Below, piece after piece: positions 46,240 to 59,604 of a DNA stretch of 64,000 bases. The notes below the pieces were generated by a model, which was not told the DNA's origin, did not search any database, and saw only the letters and a list, made by a program, of their open reading frames with translations. Every line of letters starts with the position of its first letter. Position 1 is the stretch's first letter. The stretch comes from Metallyticus violacea (taxonomy: Eukaryota; Arthropoda; Insecta; Mantodea; Metallyticidae), in NCBI GenBank assembly GCA_030762175.1, contig CM060831.1, positions 34,482,001 to 34,546,000 on the forward strand, given 5' to 3'. The position numbers and the translations under genes were made by a program.

Positions 46240-49070
46240 AATTCAAACACACTTGTACTTTTTAGCCTAACAATGTGCGGAATGCATCTAAAGATTATAA
46301 GGATTCTATAAAAAGACCTTGAAAGTCCAAGCCTTAAACATGGCAATATGTTGCAAATTATTTGACCTAGAATCATCTTGAACAAAAACAACAACAAAAT
46401 TAGCTATTGACGTTGTCATCTCACTTAATTTTAATTTTTTAAATTAATAGACATTCTTACATTTGAAAAAAAAGCAACTTTGTGATAGAAATACACTTTG
46501 CAATAATTTTTTGAATATTTATGCTAGATTATATGAGCCCTTGCCTGAAATTCAGTTCGGTGAAAACAGCAACTTTCTTTTAAATATTTGGTGATTGTTT
46601 TACGTGATTCGTTGTAAATTTTAGTGTGAAAAATACAACTATTTAAAAATAATTAAACTTTTGGTTATCAACTGAAACTAATCGCTCACACATAAATAAA
46701 AATTATTTATACACTTAACCCGAAACTTTCGATTAAAAATACATAGCCCTGTGCACTGCTGGATTGATCCAACGTGTGGAGTTCTCCTACCGGAGAAAAA
46801 GTCTAAACAGAGAGAGATCTTTTGAGCATTATTTATGATTTCCCTCTTGTTTTCTTGCAAAACTGGGTATTACCACATCAAAGGTTACAGCTACTTCCAA
46901 GCAAGCAGTTCGTTATTGTATGTACAAGCAGCCTGACATGAAGGTTGCCAGTTTATCGTTAGTTACAAAGCTGCACTAAGCTCAGGGCCATCATTTGCCG
47001 GAACGCTTCGCTTTTGGATGCCAAAGGTTACACCAAGTTGATGTTTTGGTGCAGAATTGCGCGATGCAAATGAACCAGCTAACGCAGTGGTGCTAAGACT
47101 TCCGTTCTCAAACCTCGGGGCTATGGAACGGGAATGAGGGGGTTGATGTGAGCCAATTATTCACCAGAGTGCACACACGCTCTAGTATCGTTACGTACCG
47201 TACCCTCTCTGGCAATAATAAAAACAATTCCTTATAAAAGCATTTTGAAAAGTTGGAAATCCAACAGTGAAAACATATTAATTATCTTACACAACAATCT
47301 AATGACATTCCAAAAGTCTGTTCCTTGATCAACAAAATAAAATTACTACAGTTCATTTGCCCACAGAGTGGCTTTAAATATTTATTTTACGTACAAGCTG
47401 GAGTAATCTTGTGAACGTGGTATTAAGTATTAATGTTTACTTTCATCTAGATTTTACCTAGAACTCTTTGACAAACAAAGACTCTGCATACTTGAATTGA
47501 TTCAGAGTATTTCAATAGTATTTTTTATTTTTGAACGACATCAATCAATCATGTTCACAGAAAATTAAAGTCATAATCTTATATAGAGACTAAAGTGATT
47601 TTTGCTTTATCTGGCGGCTGATAATAAACTACTTTTGATTGCTGTTCTGAATTTGGTACACACATTTCAGCTTTAGTCACAAATCTCCTGATACAGTCTG
47701 TAGCAATCTTATGAAAACTATCGATTGATCATGGATACCATTTATTTTTATGTTTAGTGGCTAGTAAACTCGACCCATCTTCCTTCAGTATCAGTCTTTC
47801 CCATCCTAGTTCATTCAATCTCCATTCAAGAAAAAAAAATATCCTACACTCTTTGAAGAATTTCTTCAGCCGCTGCTGTTTTCTGACATCCACTAGGTCA
47901 TCTTATGAAGATCTCTGTAATTCTTTACAATCACTCACATTTTGCGGTTACCCCAAAAATGGGCTTATTGCTAACAATCCATATAATATTCCAAATGCTG
48001 TGCGTTTAATGATTCCAAATGATTTTGAAGAGATGACAAAACGCTCTCGGGTATTTAATGTCACTCACACTCCCACACTTTTTCAAAATGCTAAGGTAAT
48101 TGTGCAGAGAATTAGTAATATATCATATGATTTGGACGTCCAAAATTTTACTTCAATTGTTGTTTAGTATCAACTGCTGTAGGGTACTTGGAAATATAAT
48201 GTTAAGTTTTACACAACTAACTGTTTTTGGTATTTTTTCAGAGTCACCTGTTTCGCCTTTCTCAAGTCTTCTGAATAAATGTTATCAATAGCAAGCAACA
48301 TTTATGTATAAAAATGTGTTCCGCTTCATATAAAAAAGTACGTCACGTTGAAGCTGTTGTTGTTTTAAAGTTAATTCCTCACCTATTACAGTAACTTTAA
48401 TAAGGCCATAATTGGCATTTTATATTCTGTATTAATTAATGAAAAGAAATAAGTTATGGATTACAATGTGGTATTAGAGAAACAACAATCCTTCCAATTT
48501 ATTAGTATCACATAAGAGAAACCACATTTTTAATAATAATAATTATTATTGAGATTAAACCACCAAATTTAATATATGCTATTAATTAAATTAAATATAT
48601 GATCATTAACAGACACTGTGTGGGTATTTTAAACATGTTTAAATGTAACCATTATTATGAACTGAGCCCTTAATATCTTCTTTACTTTCACTAAAATAGA
48701 GAAAATTAATAGAAGGTTTTCGGTAATATTACATATTTAAGAAGCTGCTCATATGTTTGAATAAAACAAAAACATGTTACTATTTAAAACCAATGACAAT
48801 GTACTAAGCAAATATAAACAATCAACATTGGGCAGTCGAAAGTTTCATCGATTTTCATTGGCTTTGTATTTCAATTAAATATTATTGTATTAAAAACATG
48901 TAGCGCAAACTGTAATGAAGGTTATTACAGAACGCTCTTACATACAAATATAACTCTCCCTCGCATATTAGATTAATATTTCGCATTTGCTATCTTCACG
49001 ACCATATGCATCGTTATAAATACAGTTTATATGTTGAATTAACTGCAGTTTTATTTTAAAACATTATAGA
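46240..49070. other. Non-coding DNA with the window's longest open frame
   Basis: A 136-codon frame at 47757-48167 (+) is the longest ATG frame in the window. It has no recognisable domain, no good splice signals at its edges and a mixed polar composition. An overlapping 63-codon frame follows. No SINE or transposase similarity seen in the rest. Confidence 0.35.
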
Positions 49071-49074
49071 GAAA

Positions 49075-49830
49075 ATTTAAGGTAAGAGCGATTTTTAAAT
49101 TTCGGTTTTCAAGTATACCCCCCTCTTGATGGTTCAATTTCCCTAATTTTGGGAAACTATTTTTATTATTTTATTCAAATGGTATATACCGTATTTTGTT
49201 GTGAAGAAACAATATTGATGCCACCAGAGCGATTTTTAAATGTTGGGCTTCGGGTAAAAAATGATTTTAATCACTTGAATAATAAGTTAGCAGCTTTTAT
49301 TATAAACATCTTATTAATTGGATTCAGTATTCGGGTCAATTTTCTTTGTAGCAACAGGATTTCATGGATTACACGTAATTATCGGAACAACTTTTCTTCT
49401 ACCCCCACTTCTAAAGACTCGACTTTCCTAATTTTCAGGATGTATTTTTCTTATTTTATTTAAATAGCATATGCCGAATTTTGTTGTAAAAATATTGGTG
49501 CTGCTAGAGAGATATTAAATTTTGGGTTTTAGGTAAACCTCTACTCCTAAAGACACGATTTACAGAGGCCATTTTCATTATTTTATTTAAGTGGTATATA
49601 CAGATTTGCGGAAAATAAAAAAACCACATATTAATGCCGTTAGAGTGGAAAAAAAATAGCGTTTGCTAGAGTGATTTTTCAGTTTTTTAAAAAAGTTTCG
49701 CTTTAGGTTAACCCCCACCCCAAACGGTGCAATTTTGCTGGCTAACAATCTTAACGAATCCTTTATTAAGTGATGGTTATATACCGAGTTTTGTTGAGAA
49801 TAAACAAAACTTACGACCTCTAGAGCGTTA
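49075..49830 (+). repeat. Degenerate tandem array, same unit as at 8.2-8.8 kb but opposite strand
   Basis: AGAGCGATTTTTAAAT at 49085 and 49226 (141 bp apart), AGAGAGATATTAAAT at 49506, AGAGTGATTTTTCAG near 49666 and AGAGCG at 49821 mark unit boundaries. Each unit has a C-rich block (ACCCCCCTCT, ACCCCCACTT, AACCTCTACTC, AACCCCCACCCC), CAATTTCCCTAATTTTGGGA or a variant, TTATTTTATTNAAATGGTAT, and ATACCGTATTTTGTTG. Reverse-complemented, these align with the 8-kb array motif by motif. Confidence 0.8.
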
Positions 49831-49845
49831 ACGGACATATATGTG

Positions 49846-49848
<3 letters not shown>

Positions 49849-49893
<45 letters not shown>
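49849..49893. repeat. (AT)22 microsatellite
   Basis: Alternating A/T directly after the tandem array. Confidence 0.97.
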
Positions 49894-49894
<1 letters not shown>

Positions 49895-49900
<6 letters not shown>

Positions 49901-52660
49901 CTTCTTTCATTGTAATTTTTAGCGTCTATTGAGTAGAATCGGTGGAAAGTTGAAGACAATTCTTAAAAAGTGTTTAATGGGTACAACCGCAATGGCTTCA
50001 TTCCTTAGGAACTCAGTAACACGCTATATTAGGCAATATATACATGTTTTTAATATTTAGAAATGAGTGAATTCAGATCTCTTGTGTTTTTATCTGCATA
50101 AGTTGCGATTAAAGATCGTAAAAGCATACCTGAAAATAGAATTTCTAGCTAAAATCATTAACACAAAAATCCAAAATCTTATAAAACTAACCCAAAAGAT
50201 AAATAATCATAGCAACATTAGCTGCAACATATTGATACATAGTAAATTATTTATTCTAGAACCTGGAGACTTTTACATTCACTCAATGTAATCCTCTACC
50301 ACACTTCTGGAGGATCGGTAGCTAAGCTATTTTTGTTTATATTTTAAAAGGAGCTTGTTAGGTCTCCCAATTCTCTTTTACCAGCAAGATTATTTGTACT
50401 TTGGGAGTGTTTCATGAAGTAGTTGTAGTTGTACTCTCATTACTCATTTTTATTAAATCTGAATATTTAATCCGACATTTCTTTAAAATGCTCGAATATA
50501 AAATAAAGGTCATTATCGTTATTAAACATTTATCAAACAATATGCTGTTCTATCACTTTGTAGCCGTAACTATGATAAACTTTATAATTAACTTTAAAGT
50601 ATTCCTCATTCCTCGATTTGTGTGTAATTTGGAAATACGCACAGAAAAATTAAATGCGCATGATAATTTCTGTAATTATACATAACTAATTGTCAGCGAA
50701 GAAGATTGGGCGTGAAATTTGGCGGTGAGCCTGGATACGGTTGACCGACCTTGAGGCACAGACCGAAGGACGACCAAGGCTTGACGGGGCATATGTAATA
50801 ACAATATGTGCGCAAACAGAGGTAATTACAATGTGCTGTGTTGGTTCATTCAGTCAATAATTGATAGGTAGTTACCCGCGAGCCAACCCTGGCGCCTTGC
50901 AACCGCACGCTAATCAATTGTTATGCAATGCCTAATTGGAATCTCTCTACCTGCTCAATCCAAGCGCTGCCAACTGTACCGACATTTTCAAAACTTGCTT
51001 TACTCACAGCCTGCTGCGTAACTAATTTAACATCATAATTGATGAATTGATGATCTCAAAGTACAAGTACAGACATTTTTATTTCGTCAGAAAATCGCTA
51101 AAAAAAAAAGAAAACGTTTTTCTACCTGCAAATGCAGCTTGTTTACTATGATGATGCTCTGAGATCAGCAATAACGATCTTTATCAACTTAAATACTAAT
51201 TCCTAAACTAGTAAAAGCTACTCAATGTTCAGTTTACAGATTAAGGCTATACAACTCATAACTGATATTTGCGTATATAGTTTCCACTAACACTAAAAGA
51301 ATTGATGAATTCAGAGATTCTCCAGGAATTAACTAGTACAGTCAGAAATACTTCAGTTAAGCACAAAACAAACACTGGACAAAACCTCGTCTGAAGTCAA
51401 TAATTCTATCAACATTTTAAAACCCGGCTATACAGAAATATGGACCCTGATCAGATTCAGATGTACTACAAAATTACATCAAGAAGAAATTTGGCTAAAA
51501 CTGGAGAGAACGATACTCTAGCTACTTTTCAATCTATGCACAATATAACCATAGTTTATTATTTCTAACTAAGGTAAATTAGGAAAATTCATAAAACGGT
51601 GTTACGAGTTTTGCCCCTTGTTAATTGGGTAGCCACAATGATTAATCCATTCTTAAAACACAAAATCATTGTGACTCTTCCAACAACAAAATATCTGCAA
51701 TCATCGAACGATTATTTTCTTCACCACATGAAAATTTACAGTACAATGTGGTCATTATATTTTCAATATTTTTAATCACTTAACTGTCAACTTAATTCTT
51801 TTTGAACAAAGCAATGTTGTGAATGTAGTGCGGCTTTTCCTTAATACATCTAACCACAAGGTAATGAAGGATACCTTAAAATTTTCAATTATATTAAAAA
51901 TTGCCAGGCCTGTTTGCAGCTTTCTACTACCGAACAGTTAAGTCAGTTTTGACAACAAGATGTCAATTGACATAAACGTTTACCTTACTTATTTCAAAGC
52001 ATCAAATACTACTATGCAGAAATTTGTGATTTTTAACCAGATTTCTAGTCCAGTCAAAAATGTGATCTTATAAGATTTTATGCAACCAGTTAAGACACCG
52101 AGTTATTTTAAATCACTTCGAAGTTTTTCTCTTAGTTTTTCTAAAAGTAGTATTAGGTGTGTCTATGCTGTTATAAAATGTTATATACATTTTACGAACA
52201 TATTTTATGCATGGATCGCAGACTGTACATACATTTGGAAAGAGGAACAAATAATAACGCAAATAAAACAATATCGATAATAAATAAACATTGAAAAGGG
52301 AAGAACGATATTTACAGATATATAAATGAAAACATATTACATGTTGTTTATAATTACACTAGTTATTTCGCTCTAACCAGAAAATAAATTACTTCTAGCT
52401 TAGCGCACTCTGGCCAGGAAAATGCCCATATTTAACCAATTGGCGCGGTTCTCAAACAGGTCCCAGCATGCCATTCGACCTCTAATTGCCTTAAAACTTT
52501 TTCAGGAGTTTATATTACTTTTCATTCGTGCAAATAAAACGCCATAGCATTAAAACTAAAAACTTATATTGTAAAACTTCCTAACTTATTTGAAGAAAAT
52601 TGTGGATAAGAATGTATCATTTACCTATAAACGTACGAAGTTATTCATTTTTCTAAAGAA
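49895..52660. other. Non-coding AT-rich DNA
   Basis: A slightly GC-richer patch at about 50700-50950 has no reading frame. Open frames at 50067-50291 and 50401-50685 are AT-driven and unassigned. Confidence 0.35.
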
Positions 52661-52668
52661 AATTTATG

Positions 52669-52678
52669 CCCCCCCCCC
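52669..52678. repeat. C10 homopolymer
   Basis: Ten consecutive C. Confidence 0.9.
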
Positions 52679-52721
52679 TTTTTACATTCAAGGGACCTAA
52701 TACAAAATACATTGTAGTTCC

Positions 52722-52726
<5 letters not shown>

Positions 52727-52757
<31 letters not shown>
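52727..52757. repeat. (AT)15 microsatellite
   Basis: Alternating A/T of about 31 bp. Confidence 0.95.
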
Positions 52758-52763
<6 letters not shown>

Positions 52764-53214
52764 TTGATACTTTTGAATTAATATTTAGATTCCAAAATTT
52801 TAGGTTTAAGTTTAATAATTCCTGATTAATGTGACTTGTGTTTTCATAAGAAAACAATTAAAAAATAAATTTAAGCGTTAAAAATCTCTTTAAAACTTAA
52901 TTACAAAAGCCAAGTAATAGTCAAATTTTCAACTTTATAACAAACGAAGGAAAAAAACAACTTTACAAATTCTAATCATGCATATGTTTTTACCTTTTCT
53001 GTATTTCTTCATTGTACTTAACATTTACTAAACATCAAAAAAACATTTAAATCATTCATAAATTACGAGGTTAAATTTATCGAACATTATAATTTAACTC
53101 AAACATACATTTCTTCAACAAGAAAAAATGACAGAAGATATGAAAATAAACAGCCATATACAAAGAGGTAAATTGACATACGGGCCACCTGAGCGTGGTT
53201 TACTGGGAAAATGC

Positions 53215-53960
53215 AGCCGCTTTATCCGGAAAAAGGGCTAAAGAGCCGCCACGCATAGTGGTTCTTAAAGAATTTGGTAGTGTAAATTTAAAAATAAGAA
53301 CAATTAAATACTGGTTAAGAATAATACGGGGAAACCAAGCACTTCTTCGAACATTTTGTCTGATCTGACGGAACAAATAAGGGAAGGTGGGATACGGGTT
53401 AGGCATCAAAAAAAAAAAAAAGAAAGGCTTAGACAAAATTGGATTAGGATATATTTGATTAAACAGAGGGGACATTAAGCGCAATAATTGGAAAATAATC
53501 AACAGATGTTTGCGAGATACGAGTAGATAGGCAAAACACTGAAACTCAATGCACAGAAAAAGTATCGCTTAACCTGCAGGTTCAAATTAATCAGGTATGG
53601 GGGAGTGGAGATTATGTAGATACCTGTGGGAGAGAAGAAAGAAGTGATCTCGCATGGCTCAGATTAGGAGCTTGGAAAGGAAATGAAACAGTTAATGCTC
53701 TCGGGGAATGAATTTGTCCGCTGTACGGAGAAGGCGATACCTGGAGGCATATTCTGACAGAATGCAGGGAAATGGAAAGTTTAAGAAATGAGCATTTACC
53801 ACCACCATTTCTGAATTTCAACAGAAGTTTGAATATCTGCCGGGAAATGTTGGCGCATGAGAAATAACACACAAATCGGGAATATTTCTAGCGAAAAGCC
53901 GACAAAGAAGGTTAATAGCTATTGAGAAAAGAGAGGAGAGTTGGGGGGGAGGATAGTAAA
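53215..53960 (+). pseudogene. LINE 3' coding end, copy 2 of the family at 16.4 kb
   Basis: Reading frames in order: KEPPRIVVLKEF then KIRTIKYWLRIIRGNQALLR at about 53240-53350, an A13 interruption at 53408-53420, SDLAWLRLGAWKGNETVNAL at about 53645-53705, a stop, then CPLYGEGDTWRHILTECREM at about 53717-53777 and LPPPFLNFNRSLNICREMLA. The C-x-L-x-G-E-x-D-T-W-x-H-I-L-T-E-C knuckle is typical of the C-terminus of LINE ORF2. Blocks K-Y-W-L-R-I, R-L-G-x-W and W-x-H-I-L are shared with the copy at 16.4-17.0 kb in the same order and spacing. No reverse transcriptase core is present. Confidence 0.8.
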
Positions 53961-54071
53961 AGGGAAGGGGGTTCAGGAGTTAGGTTTCTATTCATGTTTG
54001 TATATATATTAAATTACTCGTGGAAAACTTATATTTATATCGATGTGTTTGCACATATGTATATATGCTTA

Positions 54072-54096
54072 TATGTATGTATGTGTGTATGTATAT
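54072..54096 (+). repeat. (TGTA)n-rich short repeat
   Basis: ATGTATGTATGTGTGTATGT-type imperfect repeat. Confidence 0.8.
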
Positions 54097-55985
54097 TTTG
54101 ATTGTTAAAAGAACGAGATTAGCATGTATGGCCGTAAGGCCCATACGACAGTTATACTTATTTGTGTGTACTTTAAAGTTAGTATTTTTATTTTACTGCC
54201 TATATTTTATTGAAAGCACAAAACAATACTGTATTTCATTAACTTGCAATATAAAATGTGTTGAATAATGGATACAGAACAATGTAAAAGTAAAACACAC
54301 AATTATCTTTTGCTATATTAAAATGTATATAAGTGGATGGGCACTTATAAACAAAACACTAACTCGATAGCTTGAAGTCAAATCACTAGAGGACATAAAA
54401 AGCCATTAAAATATTAGTAATTAAACAAAATTTAAATATTCCGTATTACAAAAGAGTGAATGAGGAGTGGGAAATGGAGCATATGATACAGCGGAAAGAA
54501 AATTTGTTTCCGAATAGCGTGCTTGCTTCAACAGGTATAAGTTCTCAAAGGAATCGCTTTCCCAACTTGTACTTTAAGTTTGAAGATTTGTCTTATTATC
54601 CTAGAAAAATATCTGAGATATTCCTTCGCTATAAGAGGGAAAAGTATTGGAAAACTTCCAGAAAACTTCACTTCATACAAATCAGGTCTAACTGCTAACA
54701 GTTGCCCCTTCAATTTTACGGTTGTTGTAAAGTGGAAACTTGTCTATTAAACATTGACTGTTAAAAGGCGAGCAACCTGAAGTTTGGTTTAGTTACCTCC
54801 TCATATTTGGCTATCCCGTTATTTCTTGTTTCATTAATCACTTCTAAGGGAAAGCATTTTGCAACTATGTTTCTGTGTCAACTATATGTACGTCTTACGC
54901 ATAAGGCTTAGACACCATACAGAAATATCTAATTTATTAAAAATAAATCCAAGCATAATTTTCATTTTCAAAGATAAAACTAAAAAAAAAATGTAATTTG
55001 TGTTTAACACTCATGGATCCTACAACATTTTTGTGTTGATAAGGTGTAATTCAAAACAGAAAACTATAGCCTATATGCTAATTATAGAACCGCGTCTTTT
55101 AAATTTATATTTATTTAATTTATGTACTTATGTACTTACAAAGGTATGACTATATTGTGAGATGAATTTTATAAGATTTAAAATCACTTTTAGTAATTGT
55201 GTTATTCGGATAAGTTTGCGTTTATGTTGGTTGATTTAAGTAAATCTAGCTCATTAGTGGCAGTCCTTACATCAGCATAAGTTAACCGAGGTCACGTCAA
55301 TAAGCATGTGCTTACCAGCCGAGTGTTTGTATGCAATTACAAATTGCGTTATAAGCTCAGGTCAGCTTTTACATTAAAGAGCGATTATTCACAGCCGATT
55401 TGCAAGTTTAAAGACTTAAATATTAACGCATTTCAGGAGTTGGGAAGCCTTCATACTAAGAGACCAAGAATTAAACCTAGAGTTCACGAGACCACTGGCT
55501 ATCACTTCAGAAACTGTTCTTAAAATCCCATCGAACCCTTTCACAATGTACAGACCTTTCGTACTCTGCCGTGTAAAAACCCATTAAACAATTTTATGAA
55601 TGGATGTTGAAAATGTGCAGCGTTATTCCAATGTCAGTTCCCATTTTGGAAATGCTGTATCTTCTGTCGATACAGGGCGCCTCGCTTAAAACACAAATAA
55701 AGGAAATGGCTATAAATGTTAAATAAAATATTTATTTATTGAAATTTAACAATTTCTGATCATTAAGAATTGCAATTTGAATCTTCAATGTATTCCAACA
55801 TTACTACCATTTATAGTACGGTAGATGTGAAACCTGATGTCAACATCTATTCAGATCTTCCTAAAGTTTTTTCTGTTTTAATCCTTAAGAGGGGACTCGT
55901 AATGCCGGCTGTTAGTAGGAGTTAATATATAAAACGTAAAATAACGACCTTAACTCGACGTTAGGTGCAATTCTCAATGTCATTT
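54097..55985. other. Non-coding DNA
   Basis: Open frames at 54456-54698 and 55308-55523 are unassigned. No repeat family recognised. Confidence 0.35.
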
Positions 55986-55989
55986 CAAG

Positions 55990-56102
55990 GCAGTTCCACG
56001 CCTAAGTTTAGGGTACAGGAAGAACGGTCCTGGCAGGAATCGAACCCCAGACCTCCAGCTCATGAGTCCGCGCAATAACGACCTCGGCTATCAATGGCGG
56101 TA
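55990..56102 (-). mobile_element. SINE-A, head and part of body
   Basis: Minus strand: CGCCATTGATAGCCGAGGTC, GGGGTTCGATTCCTGCCAGG, then a jump to CCTAAACTTAGGCGTGGAAC. The TTTTCCAGGTTTTCCTCAG block and the whole 3' end are missing. Confidence 0.82.
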
Positions 56103-58105
56103 TCTTTCAGAATAACCTTCATAAACACGTGATGTTAATTATAAATAGTGTAAATGCGGAATGGCTTTTCGGGTAAAAATCATAATTAGATTAAAATTCA
56201 CCTTGAAGAATTAATTGCTAAAGCAAGTTGAAACCTGTAATAAACAATAATAATGGAGAAATAAAAAATAAACAAAGTAAATTTAAATGTTTATGTGAAA
56301 CAAACATAAATAAAGATGGAAAAGACGCTGGAGGTCGAAAGATTTAATGTGGGAAGAGCAACAAGACTGTATTATTATCCAGCGATTTATAACTACACTG
56401 CTAAAACAAAAGTATTGTAAGTATTTCCTCCTGACTCTAAAGAAAAGGAGGGAGAAATTACTAGTATTTAAATATTCTGAACGCTAATTTATTTACTTTT
56501 TAATTTATTTACAAATAATCCATCAGGAAATAACTATGCAATCAATTTAATCAACTTAAGCATAACATTAGCAAAAATGAGAGAATTTACAAAAAGAAAT
56601 AAAACGACCCATTTAAAAATGTTTCTGGCGATAACTGGTGAATTAAAGAAGAAATTGGTGCCCCCACGCATCTTTTGACTATATTTAGCCATATTTGGGT
56701 TCATATATTAAAATACCATTGTTCGTCTCCAGTATCTGCAATAAAATCACATCTTCACTCTTGCAAAATAAGACCTGCAGACTTGAGGACTTCAGCAAAC
56801 GGCATAAAACTTGGCAGAATCTCGACATCTGTTGAGATTTTTGTTTTCACCCCGATAAAGAACAGCTGCTGATAGCAAACACAATTTACTGTTTGTGCTG
56901 ACTGCGCCGTTAGATATTGTAGCGGAAGGAATGTGTTGGCTCTAAATTTCTGCTTGATTCAATTAATCAGTTGGGAGAGTGGCGACATAGACATATGTTT
57001 GGACTTGCTCGCAGCCATCGCGGTCTACCATTTATCTTCCTTCAGATTGCCTCCCACCCCTCTTGGAAATTGTTATTGTCCAGGAAAGGATGTCTTTGTC
57101 TTCAGCAGGGCGCAGTTTCCTACAATCAGACGCTAATTAAGCATATGCGACTGCAACTGCATAAAATCATTAATTACGCTCATTTACATTTATTGTCTTA
57201 AGCAGGGTAATCAGTCAATATCCTATTTCTTGGTGAACAGTTATTAATATGCATAATGGCAATTTTATCCCCAAAAGCACCTCCAACTGCTGTTGAAATG
57301 TTAAATAGTGTTTCCTTCCGCCATCTACATATCAACTTTCTAATACTTGAGAGCGCTGAGTTGTTAGGGAAAAATATGTAAGAGTCCGCCCAGAAAGTAT
57401 TCAGCCGATTAAATACATCTAGAGCTGTCCCATGGTGTTGATTTAACATGACAGTCGCAGAAATAAAGTTATCTAGCAAAATATCGCATAAATATCATGA
57501 AATTCCTAAAATCTTTAACTGACTTCCGTAGGTAAAAAGGAGAAGATTTTAGATTGACTAAGGAGAGTTATTTTTGGCTTGCATCTGAGTGTAACGAGCT
57601 GGACCAAGCTCATGCTAGTCGTCTTCATAACAACGGACAGTTACCGTACATATTGCTGCATGTGAACTGTCAGATGCAGTTTATTGTAACAAAAGCAAGA
57701 CTTATTTCTGTCTAAATTTTGTGGTTAAGATATCGACACAACTCATTGTTTTATTAGATCTTATTACAGGCTATTGACATGTCTGTGCAGTGTATTATTG
57801 AAGAAAATGTTGTGCAATATAAAGAAACGTTACCACTAGAAGTAAACCCCATACTGTAGAGCAGGCATCTCAAGGTCAAATCTATCAAACGGAGAAACTG
57901 AGCAGTAGTAAGTAGTGCGGGAGGAGCAGAGGGAAATCCCCATCTGATATCTGCACGAGGACAGTCGAATGACACGGGTACATTTATGTCATGAAATACA
58001 TACACTCGTAAGCAGGATCAGTCGAGCTATGCTATAGTCTGAATTTATCTGTGATGTCATAAGTACCACATAGTAATTTAATATTCACAATAGAACTGTG
58101 TAACG
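56103..58105. other. Non-coding DNA
   Basis: Open frames at 56675-56872, 56933-57136 (+) and 57198-57479 (-) have no recognisable domain. Confidence 0.35.
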
Positions 58106-58110
58106 AAAAC

Positions 58111-58385
58111 TGCCACGGGTGGCCGAGGTCATTAATACCCGGACTCGTGAGCAGCAGTCTGGGATTCGAATCCCCCCAAAACCGTCCTCCCTGACTAAAG
58201 ATTTTCCCCGTTTTTCCCCAGTCCTCATAAATGGCAATTGCCTGGGATACGCTAAACTTAGGCCTGGAACGCTTCCTTCCTTTAAAAAGAATCCTCTCCA
58301 AGTTCATCATTTCATCCCATGTATCACCAGTTTCCACCCTTTGTGATGCCTCAGAGTTTAAAAGGGCGTTAAACACTCTTCAAAA
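58111..58385 (+). mobile_element. SINE-A, full length with decayed target duplication
   Basis: Head TGCCACGGGTGGCCGAGGTC and B-box region GGGATTCGAATCC, body CCTAAACTTAGGCCTGGAAC-equivalent (GCTAAACTTAGGCCTGG), tail GATGCCTCAGAGTTTAAAAG and GGCGTTAAACACTC. TGTGTAACGAAA (58097-58108) and TGTGTAGCAAAA (58386-58397) agree at 10 of 12 positions and look like an ageing target duplication. Confidence 0.88.
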
Positions 58386-58399
58386 TGTGTAGCAAAATC

Positions 58400-59190
58400 A
58401 AAAGTAGGGGTAAATGTTTAGTGACTTAAGACGAAAATAAATTAAGCGAATTTTTCCTTTCTTCGCTGTTGTCCGAATAGAAATTAGGGGAAGGCGACTG
58501 GCGCGACCTTGGATCACCACGTCTTGCTTTCGTCTACGGACGCTGGACAAAAACTCATTGTATATGTATGCCTTCACCGATTTTCATTCCCTTTAGGAAA
58601 AAATGGGAAACTCACGGAGCGAATTCTGATGAATAGGATGTTTGTGGTAGCATTTTGACGCCTTCTTTATTCTAAAAGGCCAATTTCTTGCAGTAATGTT
58701 AAGTGGAAATATTGCCGTGGTGCAACATAAATAGACACCTGCGTTTGAATACCCAGAAGCAATCAGAAACACTGAGCATTTTGTTCGGAAAGGCAATATT
58801 ATATTAAGTATATGAAACTTTTTTTTAAAAAAAATAAGAGTTTAATAAGGATACATTACAATATGAATGCACATGTTGCAAACATAGAGGAATTCTCTAT
58901 AAAGGGCAGAAATAAACCTAAAAAATTTGAGGTTCCCCTAAGCGACAGAATATTATAACTGGTATAAAATGGTAGTAATATTTGATATACCATGTTAAAT
59001 TATTGAAATTAAGACATTTAAGGAGTTTAGGGAAATTTATTCAAAAATAAAACTTTGTAATGCAACTATGTCATGTAGACAGGAAAGTTTGATTTTCGTT
59101 AGATGAAAAGATTGATGCTTCATAACTGGAAATACTATTTTGAAATTTTATTATAAATAAATATTAATATCAATCTTTTAATGATGTTTT
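58400..59190. other. Non-coding DNA
   Basis: Nothing recognised. Confidence 0.35.
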
Positions 59191-59191
59191 C

Positions 59192-59193
<2 letters not shown>

Positions 59194-59224
<31 letters not shown>
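59194..59224. repeat. (CT)15 microsatellite
   Basis: CT dinucleotide run of about 31 bp. Confidence 0.95.
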
Positions 59225-59228
<4 letters not shown>

Positions 59229-59258
59229 AACTTTATACTTAGGGGTTTGTTTCTAACG

Positions 59259-59261
<3 letters not shown>

Positions 59262-59290
<29 letters not shown>
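59262..59290. repeat. T29 homopolymer
   Basis: 29 T followed by CCCC. Read on the minus strand it is a long A run, as left by a retroposed tail, but no element body could be identified next to it. Confidence 0.95.
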
Positions 59291-59507
59291 CCCCATTTTT
59301 GTGCTCGTTGAAATTAAGTTTTATGCTGTGCATTTCTACTGAACGTGAATACCGGACGCATCCGAGGACTGTGAGTGAGATACTGTATAAATGGGCACAG
59401 GCAGTGTCTAAACTCCCTCTATTATATAAACAAGCCTGCATATTCAGTAGCTGGAAGACGGTTTTACTTTAGCTTGAACTGTTCTGACAAACCACACTCC
59501 AGTTTAT

Positions 59508-59602
59508 TTTTTGTTTATTTACGACGCTCTTTCAGCGTCCCATTCAATTCAGGGCATGAAATGGCTGATAAAATTTGCTCAGAGGCCTTTTCTTTCTCGC
59601 TC
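59508..59602 (-). mobile_element. SINE-B 3' fragment
   Basis: As read on +: TTTGTTTATTTACGACGCTC, AGCGTCCCATTCAATTCAGG, GCATGAAATGGCTGATAAAA and TTTGCTCAGAGGCCTTTTCT, the last ~95 bp of the family. A 10-bp deletion removes part of the ACATCTCAGGTCAT motif. No head. Confidence 0.85.
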
Positions 59603-59604
59603 CA

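Noticed and set aside
47040..47230. Possible SINE head (GCTAACGCAGTGGTGCTAAG)
   Set aside because: Only an A-box-like string is present; no B box at the proper distance and no second copy in the window.
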